A DNA stretch of 19,948 bases from an uncultured Sutterella sp. (GCA_900553105.1 USCE01000010.1:1-19948), one strand, 5' to 3'; shown: positions 1 to 7,341, counted from the first letter of the stretch. The notes: generated from the letters alone by a model not told the origin. Numbers and translations are program-made.

Positions 1-49
1 ACGAGATAGGCTCCGGTCTCGTGGGCTCGGAGATGTGTATAAGAGACAG
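1..49 (+). other. Illumina Nextera adapter left in the assembly (not genomic)
   Basis: Bases 1-7 (ACGAGAT) match the end of the P7 flow-cell primer, 8-15 (AGGCTCCG) sit where the i7 index goes, 16-30 are the Nextera read-2 overhang GTCTCGTGGGCTCGG, and 31-49 are the 19-base Tn5 mosaic end AGATGTGTATAAGAGACAG. The parts are contiguous and in library order. Translated in the frame of the next gene, the mosaic end gives the artefactual peptide MCIRDS. From memory the index is the reverse complement of N720 in the Nextera XT set. Genomic sequence begins at about base 50. Confidence 0.98.
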
Positions 50-59
50 TGTTTTCATC

Positions 60-1745
60 ATGGACTGGTTTGTCTCTTTGCTCTCCAATCCGAGCTCCAT
101 TGCTCACATTTTATTGGTTTATGCCGTTGTCATCGCGCTTGGCATGGGCTTGGGTCGCATTAAAATCTTCGGCGTTTCGTTAGGTGTTACGTTTGTGCTT
201 TTTGCCGGCCTGGCACTCAACTACCTCGGACTTAAAGTTGATCCAACCGTGCTGAATTTCGTCAGAGATTTCGGTCTTATACTCTTTGTATTTTTCATCG
301 GCTTGCAAGTCGGTCCGTCTTTTTTCTCTTCATTTAAATCGGGCGGCTTACTATTAAACAGCCTCATGGTGCTGGCGGTTGTTTTAAGCGTTCTCATCAC
401 GATCATTCTTTATTTCATCTTTAACGACACGGTTAGCTTGCCGCAGATGCTCGGCGTTCACTTCGGTGCAGTGACCAATACACCGGGCTTAGGCGCTACC
501 CAAGAAGCTCTCGCGCAAATGAACTATCAAGGTGAAGACATTGCCGTGGCCTACGCCTGCGCCTATCCCTTAGGCGTCGTCAGTATCATCGGTACCGCGA
601 TTGCTCTTCGCGTGATCTTCAAGATTGATATGAAAGAAGAAGACCGTCATTGGGAGGCTGAGGAAAAAGCCGCCAATCATGTCTCCATTTTCTTTCATGT
701 CAAAGTAGCCAATCGCGCTTTGGAAGGACGTTCTATCGGTGCCATCCGTGCCTTCATTGACCGCCCATTTATTTGTTCTCGCATTTTGCACGACGGCGAA
801 ATCTCAAGCCCTAACGCTGACTCTTTAGTACATGTGGGCGATACCGTTCGAGTGGTATCGGCTGAAGAAAATAAAGATGCTATCGTGGCATTTTTCGGTG
901 AAGAAGACCTCACGGTGGACCTTGCCACTGAACACTCACCGATTACGAGTCGAAACATTATCATCACGCGACCGGAAATTAACGGTCAAACGATCGGTGA
1001 TTTGCATTTAAGTCATTCAGATGGTGTGAACATCACTCGTGTTTATCGCGCCGGTATGCAATTGTTCCCCTATCAACATTTGCACTTACAAATGGGCGAT
1101 CAATTGTATTGTGTCGGCCCCACGAATTCAGTCAAACGCTTGGAAGAGCGTCTCGGCAATCAAGTCAAACGACTTGAGCACCCGAATCTGATGGCCATTT
1201 TCATCGGGATTGCCGTGGGTATTATTTTCGGTTCTTTACCGATTGGACTACCAGGCATGCCCGTTCCGTTAAAACTCGGTTTAGCTGGCGGTCCCTTGAT
1301 TATCGCTATTTTGCTCGGACGCTTCGGTTCTTTAGCGCGTCTTGTCACCTACACCACCTCATCGGCCAACCTGATGCTGCGCGAACTTGGCATCTCCTTG
1401 TTCTTGGCCAGTGTCGGCCTGGCAGCCGGAGAAAATTTCGTGCAAGCGATTTTAGTCGGTAACGGCCCGCTGTATGTGCTTTTAGGTCTTGTTGTGACGA
1501 TTATTCCGATTTTAGTGGTCGGCTGCATTGCGAGACACTTTTTCCATATTAACTATCACAGCATCGTCGGGCTGCTCGCCGGTGCTACGACCGATCCTCC
1601 GACGTTGGCCTATGCGGCGACGTTATCAGAGAAAAATTCGTCGGCTGTAGCCTACACCACAGTTTATCCGCTTGCGATGTTTTTGCGGATTCTCACGGGA
1701 CAACTCGTGCTGCTTTTGATGTGGTATTTCGTCAGCCCCGTCTAA
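60..1745 (+). CDS. AspT/YidE/YbjL-family membrane transporter (AAE family)
   Basis: A 561-residue inner-membrane protein of the aspartate:alanine exchanger-like family; the substrate of this member is unknown. Two homologous membrane halves, residues about 10-190 and 378-560, flank a cytoplasmic part with two TrkA_C-like (RCK_C) domains at about 205-285 and 290-375. The internal duplication shows in the paired motifs GAVTNTPGLGA (137-147) and LAGATTDPPTLAYA (506-519). Length is normal for the family. The start is the ATG at 60, reading MDWFVSLLSN; the frame stays open upstream, but only because it runs into adapter. Just ten genomic bases precede the ATG, so the ribosome-binding site and promoter are missing. 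An intrinsic terminator follows directly, so it is probably transcribed apart from engB. Family assignment is firm, substrate is not. Confidence 0.93.
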   Translation: MDWFVSLLSNPSSIAHILLVYAVVIALGMGLGRIKIFGVSLGVTFVLFAGLALNYLGLKVDPTVLNFVRDFGLILFVFFIGLQVGPSFFSSFKSGGLLLNSLMVLAVVLSVLITIILYFIFNDTVSLPQMLGVHFGAVTNTPGLGATQEALAQMNYQGEDIAVAYACAYPLGVVSIIGTAIALRVIFKIDMKEEDRHWEAEEKAANHVSIFFHVKVANRALEGRSIGAIRAFIDRPFICSRILHDGEISSPNADSLVHVGDTVRVVSAEENKDAIVAFFGEEDLTVDLATEHSPITSRNIIITRPEINGQTIGDLHLSHSDGVNITRVYRAGMQLFPYQHLHLQMGDQLYCVGPTNSVKRLEERLGNQVKRLEHPNLMAIFIGIAVGIIFGSLPIGLPGMPVPLKLGLAGGPLIIAILLGRFGSLARLVTYTTSSANLMLRELGISLFLASVGLAAGENFVQAILVGNGPLYVLLGLVVTIIPILVVGCIARHFFHINYHSIVGLLAGATTDPPTLAYAATLSEKNSSAVAYTTVYPLAMFLRILTGQLVLLLMWYFVSPV

Positions 1746-1752
1746 ACACATC

Positions 1753-1787
1753 ATGCCGATGCCGTTGAAAGCATCGGCATTTTTCTT
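1753..1787 (+). terminator. Intrinsic terminator of the transporter gene
   Basis: A perfect 10-bp stem (ATGCCGATGC at 1753-1762 with GCATCGGCAT at 1771-1780) encloses an 8-base loop and is followed by TTTTCTT. It lies 8 bases after the stop codon. Confidence 0.9.
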
Positions 1788-1843
1788 AACCCTCGGGTAA
1801 GATTGGCGCACTAAGATGCCCAACTAACAAAGAGGTACCCGTT

Positions 1844-2485
1844 TTGAGTTTATTTGATAGCGCACGTTTTCGCCTTTCGGTTTCCCGACTGGACGGTCTT
1901 CCGCCTGGGGATGTGCCGGAGATTGCTTTTGCCGGTCGCTCCAATGCTGGCAAATCCACAACGATCAATGTCCTCACACGACAAGGACGATTGGCGTTTG
2001 CCTCTAAAACGCCGGGGCGCACCCAGCTCATTAACTTCTTTGACTTGTCAGAGAAAAATGCCATCGGCCATCGTGAACGTGTTGCCAGTCTTGTAGACTT
2101 GCCCGGTTACGGCTTCGCCAAGGCAGCCGAAGGGACACGAAAAACGTGGTCGGAGTTAATCGGCGGTTATTTAGCCGAGCGCGACACTCTCACTGGCATT
2201 GTGGTTGTCATGGATGCCCGTCGCCCTTTTATGCCGACAGACGAATGGGTAATCGATTTTCTCAATACCCGCCCCGTGCGCCTTCACTTTTTGCTCAACA
2301 AATGTGATCAGCTCAATAACCAACAGAAAAAAGAAACGCTTTTGAAGGTTAGAGCTCGCGCCGCCGAAATGGGCCCTCATGTGACCGTTCAACTTTTCTC
2401 CGGTTTGAAACGTATCGGTATCGATGAATTGCGTGAAACGCTCGAGCGTTGGATTCGTCGAGAAGATACACCAGCAGTGCTGTAA
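1844..2485 (+). CDS. engB: EngB/YihA/YsxC ribosome-biogenesis GTPase
   Basis: A 213-residue Era-like GTPase of the EngB family, which is needed for late large-subunit assembly. The nucleotide-binding motifs are all present: G1 GRSNAGKST (31-39), a switch I region around TPGRT (56-60), G3 DLPGYG (85-90) and G4 NKCD (152-155), with a G5-like LFSGLKR near 184. Length matches E. coli YihA (about 210). The start is a TTG at 1844, chosen because AGAGG at 1831-1835 sits 8 bases upstream and the product then begins MSLFDSARF, as family members do; no ATG fits. hemB starts 15 bases after the stop, so the two are probably co-transcribed. A terminator separates it from the transporter upstream. Confidence 0.96.
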   Translation: MSLFDSARFRLSVSRLDGLPPGDVPEIAFAGRSNAGKSTTINVLTRQGRLAFASKTPGRTQLINFFDLSEKNAIGHRERVASLVDLPGYGFAKAAEGTRKTWSELIGGYLAERDTLTGIVVVMDARRPFMPTDEWVIDFLNTRPVRLHFLLNKCDQLNNQQKKETLLKVRARAAEMGPHVTVQLFSGLKRIGIDELRETLERWIRREDTPAVL

Positions 2486-2500
2486 TTTTAGGAAAATAAA

Positions 2501-3517
2501 ATGCATGTTTTAGGACAATACCCACGCAAACGCATGCGTCGCATGCGTCATGACGAGTTCTCTCGCCGCCTGATGCGCGAAACCACTCTCACGGCCTCCG
2601 ATCTCATTTATCCTGTCTTTGTCATGGAAGGTCAAGGACATCGTCAAGCCGTTCCCACCATGCCTGGCGTAGAACGCATGACGCCCGATGAGTTGTTGAA
2701 AGTTGCCGGCGAGATGGTTCAATTGGGCATTCCCATGATTGCCCTTTTCCCCGTTATTGAAGATCACCTTAAAACACCCGACGGCTCCGAAGCCGCCAAC
2801 CCCGACGGTCTTATCCCCTGTGTTGTGCGAATGCTCAAAGAGCACTATCCGCAATTAGGCGTCATGTGTGACGTTGCCTTGGATCCTTACACCACACACG
2901 GTCAGGACGGTTTAATTGATGACACGGGCTACATTCTCAACGACGAAACGATTGAAATGCTCGTGCGCCAGTCCCTTGCCCAAGCCCGTGCCGGAGCCGA
3001 TGTTATCGCACCGTCCGATATGATGGACGGTCGCATCGGCGTCATCCGTGAAGCCTTGGACAAAGAAGGCTTTATCCACGCCCGTATCATGGCCTATTCA
3101 GCCAAATATGCCAGTGCCTTCTATGGTCCGTTCCGTGACGCCGTGGGCTCGGCTGCCAACCTCGGTCGTAGCAATAAAGCGGTTTATCAAATGGATCCAG
3201 CCAATAGCGATGAAGCGCTCTGGGAAGTGGGCTTGGATTTAGAAGAAGGCGCTGACATGGTGATGGTTAAACCCGGTCTGCCCTACCTCGATGTATTGCG
3301 TCGCGTCAAAGATGAATTCAAAGCTCCTACCTATGCTTATCACGTCAGTGGCGAGTACGCTCTTTTGAAGGCCGCTGCGGCCGCTGGCTACATTGATGAG
3401 AAGAAGTTCACGATGGAGACCATGATGTGCTTCAAGCGCGCTGGCGCTGACGGCATTCTGACTTACTGTGCCCTTGATGTTGCTCGCTGGCTCAAAGAAG
3501 AACCGGTTCATCTGTAA
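2501..3517 (+). CDS. hemB: Porphobilinogen synthase (delta-aminolevulinic acid dehydratase)
   Basis: A 338-residue cytosolic enzyme that condenses two 5-aminolevulinate molecules to porphobilinogen in tetrapyrrole (haem) synthesis. The two active-site lysines are visible: K202 in MAYSAKYASAFYGP and K257 in MVMVKPGLPYLDV. PSDMMDGRIG lies at 171-180. The metal-site segment reads DVALDPYTTHGQDG (124-137): positions that are zinc-binding cysteines in E. coli HemB are here A126, D128 and D136, the arrangement of Pseudomonas-type, Mg-responsive, zinc-independent enzymes. AGGA at 2490-2493 lies 7 bases before the ATG. It follows engB by 15 bases and is closed by a strong terminator, suggesting an engB-hemB unit. 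Confidence 0.98.
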   Translation: MHVLGQYPRKRMRRMRHDEFSRRLMRETTLTASDLIYPVFVMEGQGHRQAVPTMPGVERMTPDELLKVAGEMVQLGIPMIALFPVIEDHLKTPDGSEAANPDGLIPCVVRMLKEHYPQLGVMCDVALDPYTTHGQDGLIDDTGYILNDETIEMLVRQSLAQARAGADVIAPSDMMDGRIGVIREALDKEGFIHARIMAYSAKYASAFYGPFRDAVGSAANLGRSNKAVYQMDPANSDEALWEVGLDLEEGADMVMVKPGLPYLDVLRRVKDEFKAPTYAYHVSGEYALLKAAAAAGYIDEKKFTMETMMCFKRAGADGILTYCALDVARWLKEEPVHL

Positions 3518-3541
3518 CACGCAAGAAGCTGATTGATTTTT

Positions 3542-3576
3542 ACGGGCCTCTGACTTCGTCAGAAGCCCGTTTTTTT
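3542..3576 (+). terminator. hemB: Intrinsic terminator after hemB
   Basis: The outer 6-bp stem ACGGGC/GCCCGT (3542-3547 with 3565-3570) continues, past one C-A mismatch, into TCTGAC/GTCAGA (3549-3554 with 3558-3563) around a TTC loop. A run of seven T follows (3570-3576). The T run is only on the plus strand, so it ends hemB rather than the convergent peptidase gene. Confidence 0.93.
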
Positions 3577-3588
3577 AGAATAGGTCAA

Positions 3589-4683
3589 TTACGGTTCTAC
3601 GAGCTTACGATGTGTTTTCATCATAGACAACACATCGTTAACGGGCAACGCTTTAATGGTCACGCCGTTAAAACCGGTCACATCGACTCCGGCGAAAAGC
3701 GAATTGATAATGGCTTCTTCAGTGGCTTCAATCGTAGCCATGAAGATCGGAGTCATATCGTCGTTTCTGACCACTTTGGTGCTTTGCAAAGCAAGCTTTT
3801 CAGCATTATGCGGCACGCGAACGGATTCATTGGTCGAGAAAGCGATTACGAAGTCTCCCGAGCCGTTACTGGCAACACCACCCGATTTTGCCAACCCCAT
3901 GAACGCCCGTTTGGCAACACGCTCTAAATTGCGAGCATCAAGCGGAGCATCGGTTGCCACAATCATCATGATGGAACCGTCGGCGCACTCGAGCTCTTTT
4001 TGATACGGGTAACCGCCTAAAGCCTTACCAACTTCGACTCCGTTGACGTTTAGGAGGCCGCCGAAATTACTTTGAACTAAAACACCGACAGTCCAACCGC
4101 CCATATTAGCCGGCAACACACGAGAAGCCGTACCAATGCCGCCTTTAAAGCCGAAAGCCTTCGTACCGGTTCCTGCTCCTACGGGGCCTTCCTCAACAGG
4201 ACCGCTCTTGGCTTGCGTGATGGCTTTAAGCACGTGCTCAGGTTTAACAAATCGCGAGCGAATGTCGTTAATGCCGCCGTCGTTGGTTTCCCCTACGACA
4301 GCATTTAAAGAACGAACGTCATCATTTTCTTTAAAGCTGAAGGTGTAATCGATAATACCTTCGATGCCGGCAGCAACGCTTAAGGTATTCGTTAAGACGA
4401 TAGGCGTTTCGATATTTCCCAATTCTTTAACCTGCGGGAAACCGGCCATTTTGCCAAATCCGTTGGCAAGAAAGATGCCGGCTGGCACTTTATTTTTAAA
4501 GATATTGTTCGGGTGCGGAACAATGGCCGTTACACCCGTGTGCATGCCGACAGACTCATCTTTGAGCGTCACCTGCCCCACCGTTAAGCCTTTAACATCG
4601 GTGATGGCGTTGTAAGTACCCGTTTTGAAAACTCCAAATTCAATCCCTAATTCGCGGGCCCGGGCTTTGTGGCAAGAGGGCAT
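3589..4683 (-). CDS. DmpA-type P1 family peptidase (L-aminopeptidase/D-esterase-like)
   Basis: A 364-residue member of the DmpA/BapA peptidase family (MEROPS S58), Ntn-hydrolase-like enzymes that cleave themselves before a nucleophilic serine and act as aminopeptidases on peptides, including D- or beta-amino-acid substrates in some members. The self-cleavage motif is present as SNGSGDFVIAF, with G274/S275 as expected cleavage site and nucleophile. An N-terminal family segment, YNAITDVKGLTVGQV, is also clear. I see no signal peptide. The ATG at 4683 is preferred over an in-frame TTG at 4704, because AGGAG lies 7 bases before the ATG and the TTG lies upstream of that site. A decayed second copy of its 3' end sits just upstream. 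Exact substrate unknown. Confidence 0.92.
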   Translation of the reverse strand: MPSCHKARARELGIEFGVFKTGTYNAITDVKGLTVGQVTLKDESVGMHTGVTAIVPHPNNIFKNKVPAGIFLANGFGKMAGFPQVKELGNIETPIVLTNTLSVAAGIEGIIDYTFSFKENDDVRSLNAVVGETNDGGINDIRSRFVKPEHVLKAITQAKSGPVEEGPVGAGTGTKAFGFKGGIGTASRVLPANMGGWTVGVLVQSNFGGLLNVNGVEVGKALGGYPYQKELECADGSIMMIVATDAPLDARNLERVAKRAFMGLAKSGGVASNGSGDFVIAFSTNESVRVPHNAEKLALQSTKVVRNDDMTPIFMATIEATEEAIINSLFAGVDVTGFNGVTIKALPVNDVLSMMKTHRKLVEP

Positions 4684-4690
4684 AAAAACA

Positions 4691-4695
4691 CTCCT
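4691..4695 (-). promoter_or_regulatory. Ribosome-binding site that fixes the DmpA-like start
   Basis: Read on the minus strand this is AGGAG, 7 bases before the ATG at 4683. The longer TTG-initiated frame would begin upstream of this site without a comparable one of its own. Confidence 0.8.
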
Positions 4696-4732
4696 TGTGG
4701 TCAAAAGAAAATTTAAAACGTGCGCTTATTGT

Positions 4733-4767
4733 ACCGCCGCTTGCGATGATAAAAGCGAAGCGGCGGT
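4733..4767. repeat. Perfect inverted repeat upstream of the DmpA-like gene
   Basis: ACCGCCGCTT (4733-4742) pairs perfectly with AAGCGGCGGT (4758-4767) around a 15-base loop. No T run follows on either strand. It lies between the decayed DmpA copy and the intact gene. On the minus strand it abuts a TACAAT (4728-4733) that could be a -10 box, though I see no convincing -35. It may be the worn terminator of the dead copy or an operator-like element. Confidence 0.6.
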
Positions 4768-4789
4768 CATTTCGTTGGATACGGCAATG

Positions 4790-5030
4790 TGTAGGTGACT
4801 TCGTCGCAAGTTTATTGTGAGCCAGCATCATTTCCATTGCATTGTCCACAGACAATACCTTCATGCCGTTATAACCCTTGACGTGCTTGGCGACACGAAT
4901 TAATAACGCCTTCTTTAGTAGCTTCAATCGTAGCCGTGAAGATAGATGTCATGTCATTGTTGTAAACACCCGCGACAAATCGCAAGCTTTCGACTCAAAA
5001 CACCGCGACGAGAATCAATTTCCATTTTAC
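4790..5030 (-). pseudogene. C-terminal remnant of a second DmpA-like peptidase gene
   Basis: On the minus strand one frame reads NNDMTSIFTATIEATKEGVINS, split here only by its own decay, against NDDMTPIFMATIEATEEA and IINS in the intact gene. After an apparent loss of about two bases, another frame continues VAKHVKGYNGMKVLSVDNAM and EMMLAHNKL, matching VDVTGFNGVTIKALPVNDVL and SMMKTHRKL. A stop codon at 4995-4997 breaks the upstream frame, and beyond about 5030 similarity fades; the catalytic GSGD region and everything before it are gone. It lies just upstream of the intact gene in the same orientation, so the two were probably tandem paralogues. Not expected to make a functional protein. Confidence 0.82.
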
Positions 5031-5119
5031 TAAGCCTAAGAAGGATTACCCCAATGACGACTAGAGTGTTCGCTCAAGATACAATGTCTGATGAAATTTT
5101 GACAAACGTAAAACTAACA

Positions 5120-6217
5120 ACAACGGTGCAATTAACAAATTTGGTATTTTTCTTCCAATGATACCCCAGTCTTCTTCTCACTTGTCTGTTCAGCGATCTC
5201 GACATGTTCGTAACAGTATCCCTTTTTGGTATTCCACCCGGACCCATCCTTTGGGCGTGATCTTGATTACTATGAGCGTGCTTTTTGCCTGCTCAGTGAT
5301 GAACGTTGCCGGCGGTATGGACCATATGATTCACGTTGCTTCCTGGATTTTGCATAGCAACCCGAAGTACATCAATATTCCTGCCCCTGTTATTGCTTTT
5401 ACATTGATGGTTTTCTCGGGTACGGACTTTACCACGATAGCCATCTTGAACGGACCCCAGAAATAGCTAAGCAAAACGGCGTTAGTCCGTCTCAACCATT
5501 AGTGTTGTCATAGCTTCCTAAATCGGCATTTCAGCTTCCCTGATCTTTGCAGCAACGGCAGCCATGTACGTGGTCGTGGAAGCTATGGGCGTTTGCTTCG
5601 GTAACACCGTGATGGTTATTTTGCCTGCGGGTTTGTTCGGCGCAGCTATTGCCTCTTTCTCCTCCACCATCCAAGGTATTATCCTTAATCCGATCTATCA
5701 ACAACGTATGAAAGCTGGTTTGGTCTTCATAACGAACAAAGAAGAATTTGAAATGCCGTTACCCAAGGGAGCTAAGTTGTCCGTAGCCAGATTCTAGGGC
5801 GTCGTGCTCTTCATCTCGATGTTGTTGTACCGGTTCTGCGATGTTAAGCTCACGAAGATTAATAAATCCACGATCATCCACGGCGGTTATGAATCATTAG
5901 TCGTAACTCTCCGTACCAGCTGGTTTGCTTCGACCGGCATCGATTTTTAAGTGCCTCAAATTAAAGAACAAGCTACTGTGTTGCTCGGTCAATAACCGGG
6001 TCTGTTAGCCTTGGCCAGCTTCGTGGCCGTTTACGGTATCTTCGTGACGAACGTGTATCCAACCCCAGCCTTCGCCGTTTCGTGAGACGACATGGGTTCG
6101 TATATGGGTAAATGAAGCTGTTCGTTTGTCATCAACCATCCCTTCTTCCTGCTGGGTTGGTTGGGCTTAGTTGCTACCGTTCCGTTTAGGTTTATCTTAG
6201 CAGGTATCGTTTTCTAA
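5120..6217 (+). pseudogene. dcuA: Decayed DcuA-like anaerobic C4-dicarboxylate transporter
   Basis: Pieces in successive frames line up with DcuA from near its N-terminus to its end: VAGGMDHMIH, NPKYINIPAPVIAFTLMVFS, IAKQNGVSPSQPL, NPIYQQRMKAGLVFI, PKGAKLSV, KSTIIHGGYESLV, ASFVAVYGIF and FVINHPFFLLGWLGLVATVP. At least three frame changes occur (near 5255, around 5460 and near 5505). In the last frame six stops interrupt the product, ending at 5521, 5797, 5950, 5995, 6085 and 6115. Compared with DcuA from memory, roughly 40-residue stretches are missing around 5845 and around 6010. The final TAA at 6215-6217 sits where the family normally ends. The exact 5' edge is blurred. The intact protein would have exchanged fumarate, aspartate, malate and succinate; this copy cannot. 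Confidence 0.9.
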
Positions 6218-6255
6218 TTGATGGATAAATTCAGATCATAAGGTCCATAAAATTT

Positions 6256-6285
6256 TGCCTGAGCAACTTGCTCAGGCATTTTTTT
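6256..6285 (+). terminator. Intrinsic terminator behind the dcuA-like pseudogene
   Basis: TGCCTGAGCA (6256-6265) and TGCTCAGGCA (6269-6278) form a perfect 10-bp stem with a 3-base loop, followed by seven T. On the minus strand the same stem is followed by AAAATTTT, so it may also stop transcripts from hslR, which ends at 6298. It has stayed intact although the gene it served has decayed. Confidence 0.9.
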
Positions 6286-6297
6286 ACAAAGACATTC

Positions 6298-6690
6298 TCA
6301 ATAGCCCCTAAGCTTGCGCAATTCGCGCCCCTCACGTTTAGTAGGTCGCCCCTTGCTGTGGCGCTCAAGAGCCGGTTCAACGGCCAATTTGCGCATCAGC
6401 GCACGTTCGAGTCGTTTAGCCTGCCCCTGCTCGGTCTCCATGTACATCAACTGCGCCACAGAAGCCGGTCCCCGTTGAGAGTTAAATCCGGCCACCAGAA
6501 CCTCAAAAATATCGTCGCCTCGATGAATTTCAAGGTTATCAGAGAGTTTGACTTCTTTTGCGGGCTTCGTTCGCTCACCGTTAAGCTTCACGCGTCCAAG
6601 CTCAACAGCCTCCTGAGCCAGCGAACGTGTTTTGAAAAAACGCGCTGCCCAAAGCCATTTATCGATGCGTTGAGAGGTTAATTCAGCCAT
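6298..6690 (-). CDS. hslR: Heat-shock protein 15 homologue, S4-domain RNA-binding protein
   Basis: A 130-residue protein with an N-terminal S4 RNA-binding domain (about 5-65, including RIDKWLWAARFFKTRSLA and VKLNGERTKPAKEVK) and a basic C-terminal tail containing GRPTKREGRELRKL, the usual Hsp15 ending. E. coli Hsp15 (133 residues) binds stalled 50S subunits carrying nascent chains after heat shock. The gene lies 80 bases behind rplQ with a probable terminator in between, so it may have its own promoter; I cannot point to a good one. The ribosome-binding site is weak (AAAGAA). Confidence 0.93.
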   Translation of the reverse strand: MAELTSQRIDKWLWAARFFKTRSLAQEAVELGRVKLNGERTKPAKEVKLSDNLEIHRGDDIFEVLVAGFNSQRGPASVAQLMYMETEQGQAKRLERALMRKLAVEPALERHSKGRPTKREGRELRKLRGY

Positions 6691-6712
6691 AAGTGTATTT
6701 TCTTTATTGATG

Positions 6713-6746
6713 AAAAAAGGGAAGCCCCTACGTCGGAACCTCCCTT
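6713..6746 (-). terminator. rplQ: Probable intrinsic terminator after rplQ
   Basis: On the minus strand AAGGGA (6746-6741) pairs with TCCCTT (6722-6717), with some extra inner pairing possible between TTCC and GGGG, and a run of six T ends at 6713. The stem is short and the loop large, so efficiency may be partial and hslR could receive read-through. Confidence 0.6.
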
Positions 6747-6770
6747 CATCAGTTATCAGCGAAATAGGAC

Positions 6771-7166
6771 TTATTCGGCCTTTTCTTCGACAACTTCAGC
6801 AGCCGGAGCGGCCTTGTCAACGAGTTCCATGTAAGCCATCGGAGCGTTATCACCAACGCGGAAACCCATCTTCAAAATACGGGTATAGCCGCCGTTGCGA
6901 TTGGCAAAGCGCGGACCGATTTCGTCAAAGAGCTTCGTGACCATTTCACGATCGCGCAAACGAGCAAAAGCCAAACGCTTGTTAGCAACCGTGGGTTCCT
7001 TACCCAACGTGATCATCGGTTCGATGACACGGCGCAATTCTTTGGCCTTGGGCAACGTGGTCTTGATAGCTTCGTGGCGCAACAAAGAGTTCATCATGTT
7101 GCGGAGCATAGCGAGGCGGTGAGCACTGGTACGATTCAGCTTACGTAAACCATGACGGTGACGCAT
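6771..7166 (-). CDS. rplQ: 50S ribosomal protein L17
   Basis: A 131-residue L17 with the characteristic start MRHRHGLRKLNRTSAHR followed by the conserved LLRHEAIKTTLPKAKELRR. A short alanine/glutamate-rich tail after about 118 is typical of proteobacteria. AAGG lies 9 bases before the ATG. It follows rpoA as in most bacteria, but 219 bases away, with a terminator, a good promoter and a folded leader in between, so it appears able to be transcribed separately from the rest of the alpha operon. Confidence 0.98.
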   Translation of the reverse strand: MRHRHGLRKLNRTSAHRLAMLRNMMNSLLRHEAIKTTLPKAKELRRVIEPMITLGKEPTVANKRLAFARLRDREMVTKLFDEIGPRFANRNGGYTRILKMGFRVGDNAPMAYMELVDKAAPAAEVVEEKAE

Positions 7167-7288
7167 TTTTATATTCCTTTAAAAGTTAGTCTATTCGTTC
7201 GTTTTCACGAACCGTTTCCCATCTTCTTCTATCCGGGACTGGCCCGGCGGGCGGGTAAATTCGGTTAAAAAACCAAACCGAAGGTCGC
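7167..7288 (-). promoter_or_regulatory. rplQ: Structured 5' leader of rplQ
   Basis: From the expected start point near 7282 the leader is about 115 bases long and has three hairpins in order: TTCGGTT/AACCGAA (7282-7276 with 7266-7260, 9-base loop), CCGGG/CCCGG (7247-7243 with 7237-7233, 5-base loop), and GTTCGT/ACGAAC closed by a GAAA tetraloop (7212-7197). The ribosome-binding site AAGG follows the last one. A role in regulation of L17 synthesis is inference. Confidence 0.6.
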
Positions 7289-7317
7289 ATTGTACTCATT
7301 TGCTAAATATTTGGCAA
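7289..7317 (-). promoter_or_regulatory. rplQ: Sigma70-type promoter for rplQ
   Basis: On the minus strand TTGCCA (7317-7312) and TACAAT (7294-7289) are separated by exactly 17 bases. The predicted start is near 7282, just upstream of the first leader hairpin. It lies directly behind the rpoA terminator. Confidence 0.75.
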
Positions 7318-7341
7318 ATCACAAGAAAATTCGACCTCGGC

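Noticed and set aside
21..59. N-terminal extension MGSEMCIRDS of the transporter
   Set aside because: It is translated adapter sequence; homologous protein sequence begins at the ATG at 60.
4640..4927. A 95-codon minus-strand frame as an independent gene
   Set aside because: Its first part is the frameshifted tail of the DmpA-like remnant, and the rest reads through the inverted repeat into the start of the intact gene in the wrong frame.
5054..5161. Small plus-strand frame of 35 codons (MTTRVFAQDTMSDEIL...) with AGGA 8 bases upstream
   Set aside because: It resembles no family I know, lies in decayed DNA between two pseudogenes, and runs into the N-terminal part of the dcuA-like remnant. 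It may be leftover start-region sequence, but I cannot support a gene.
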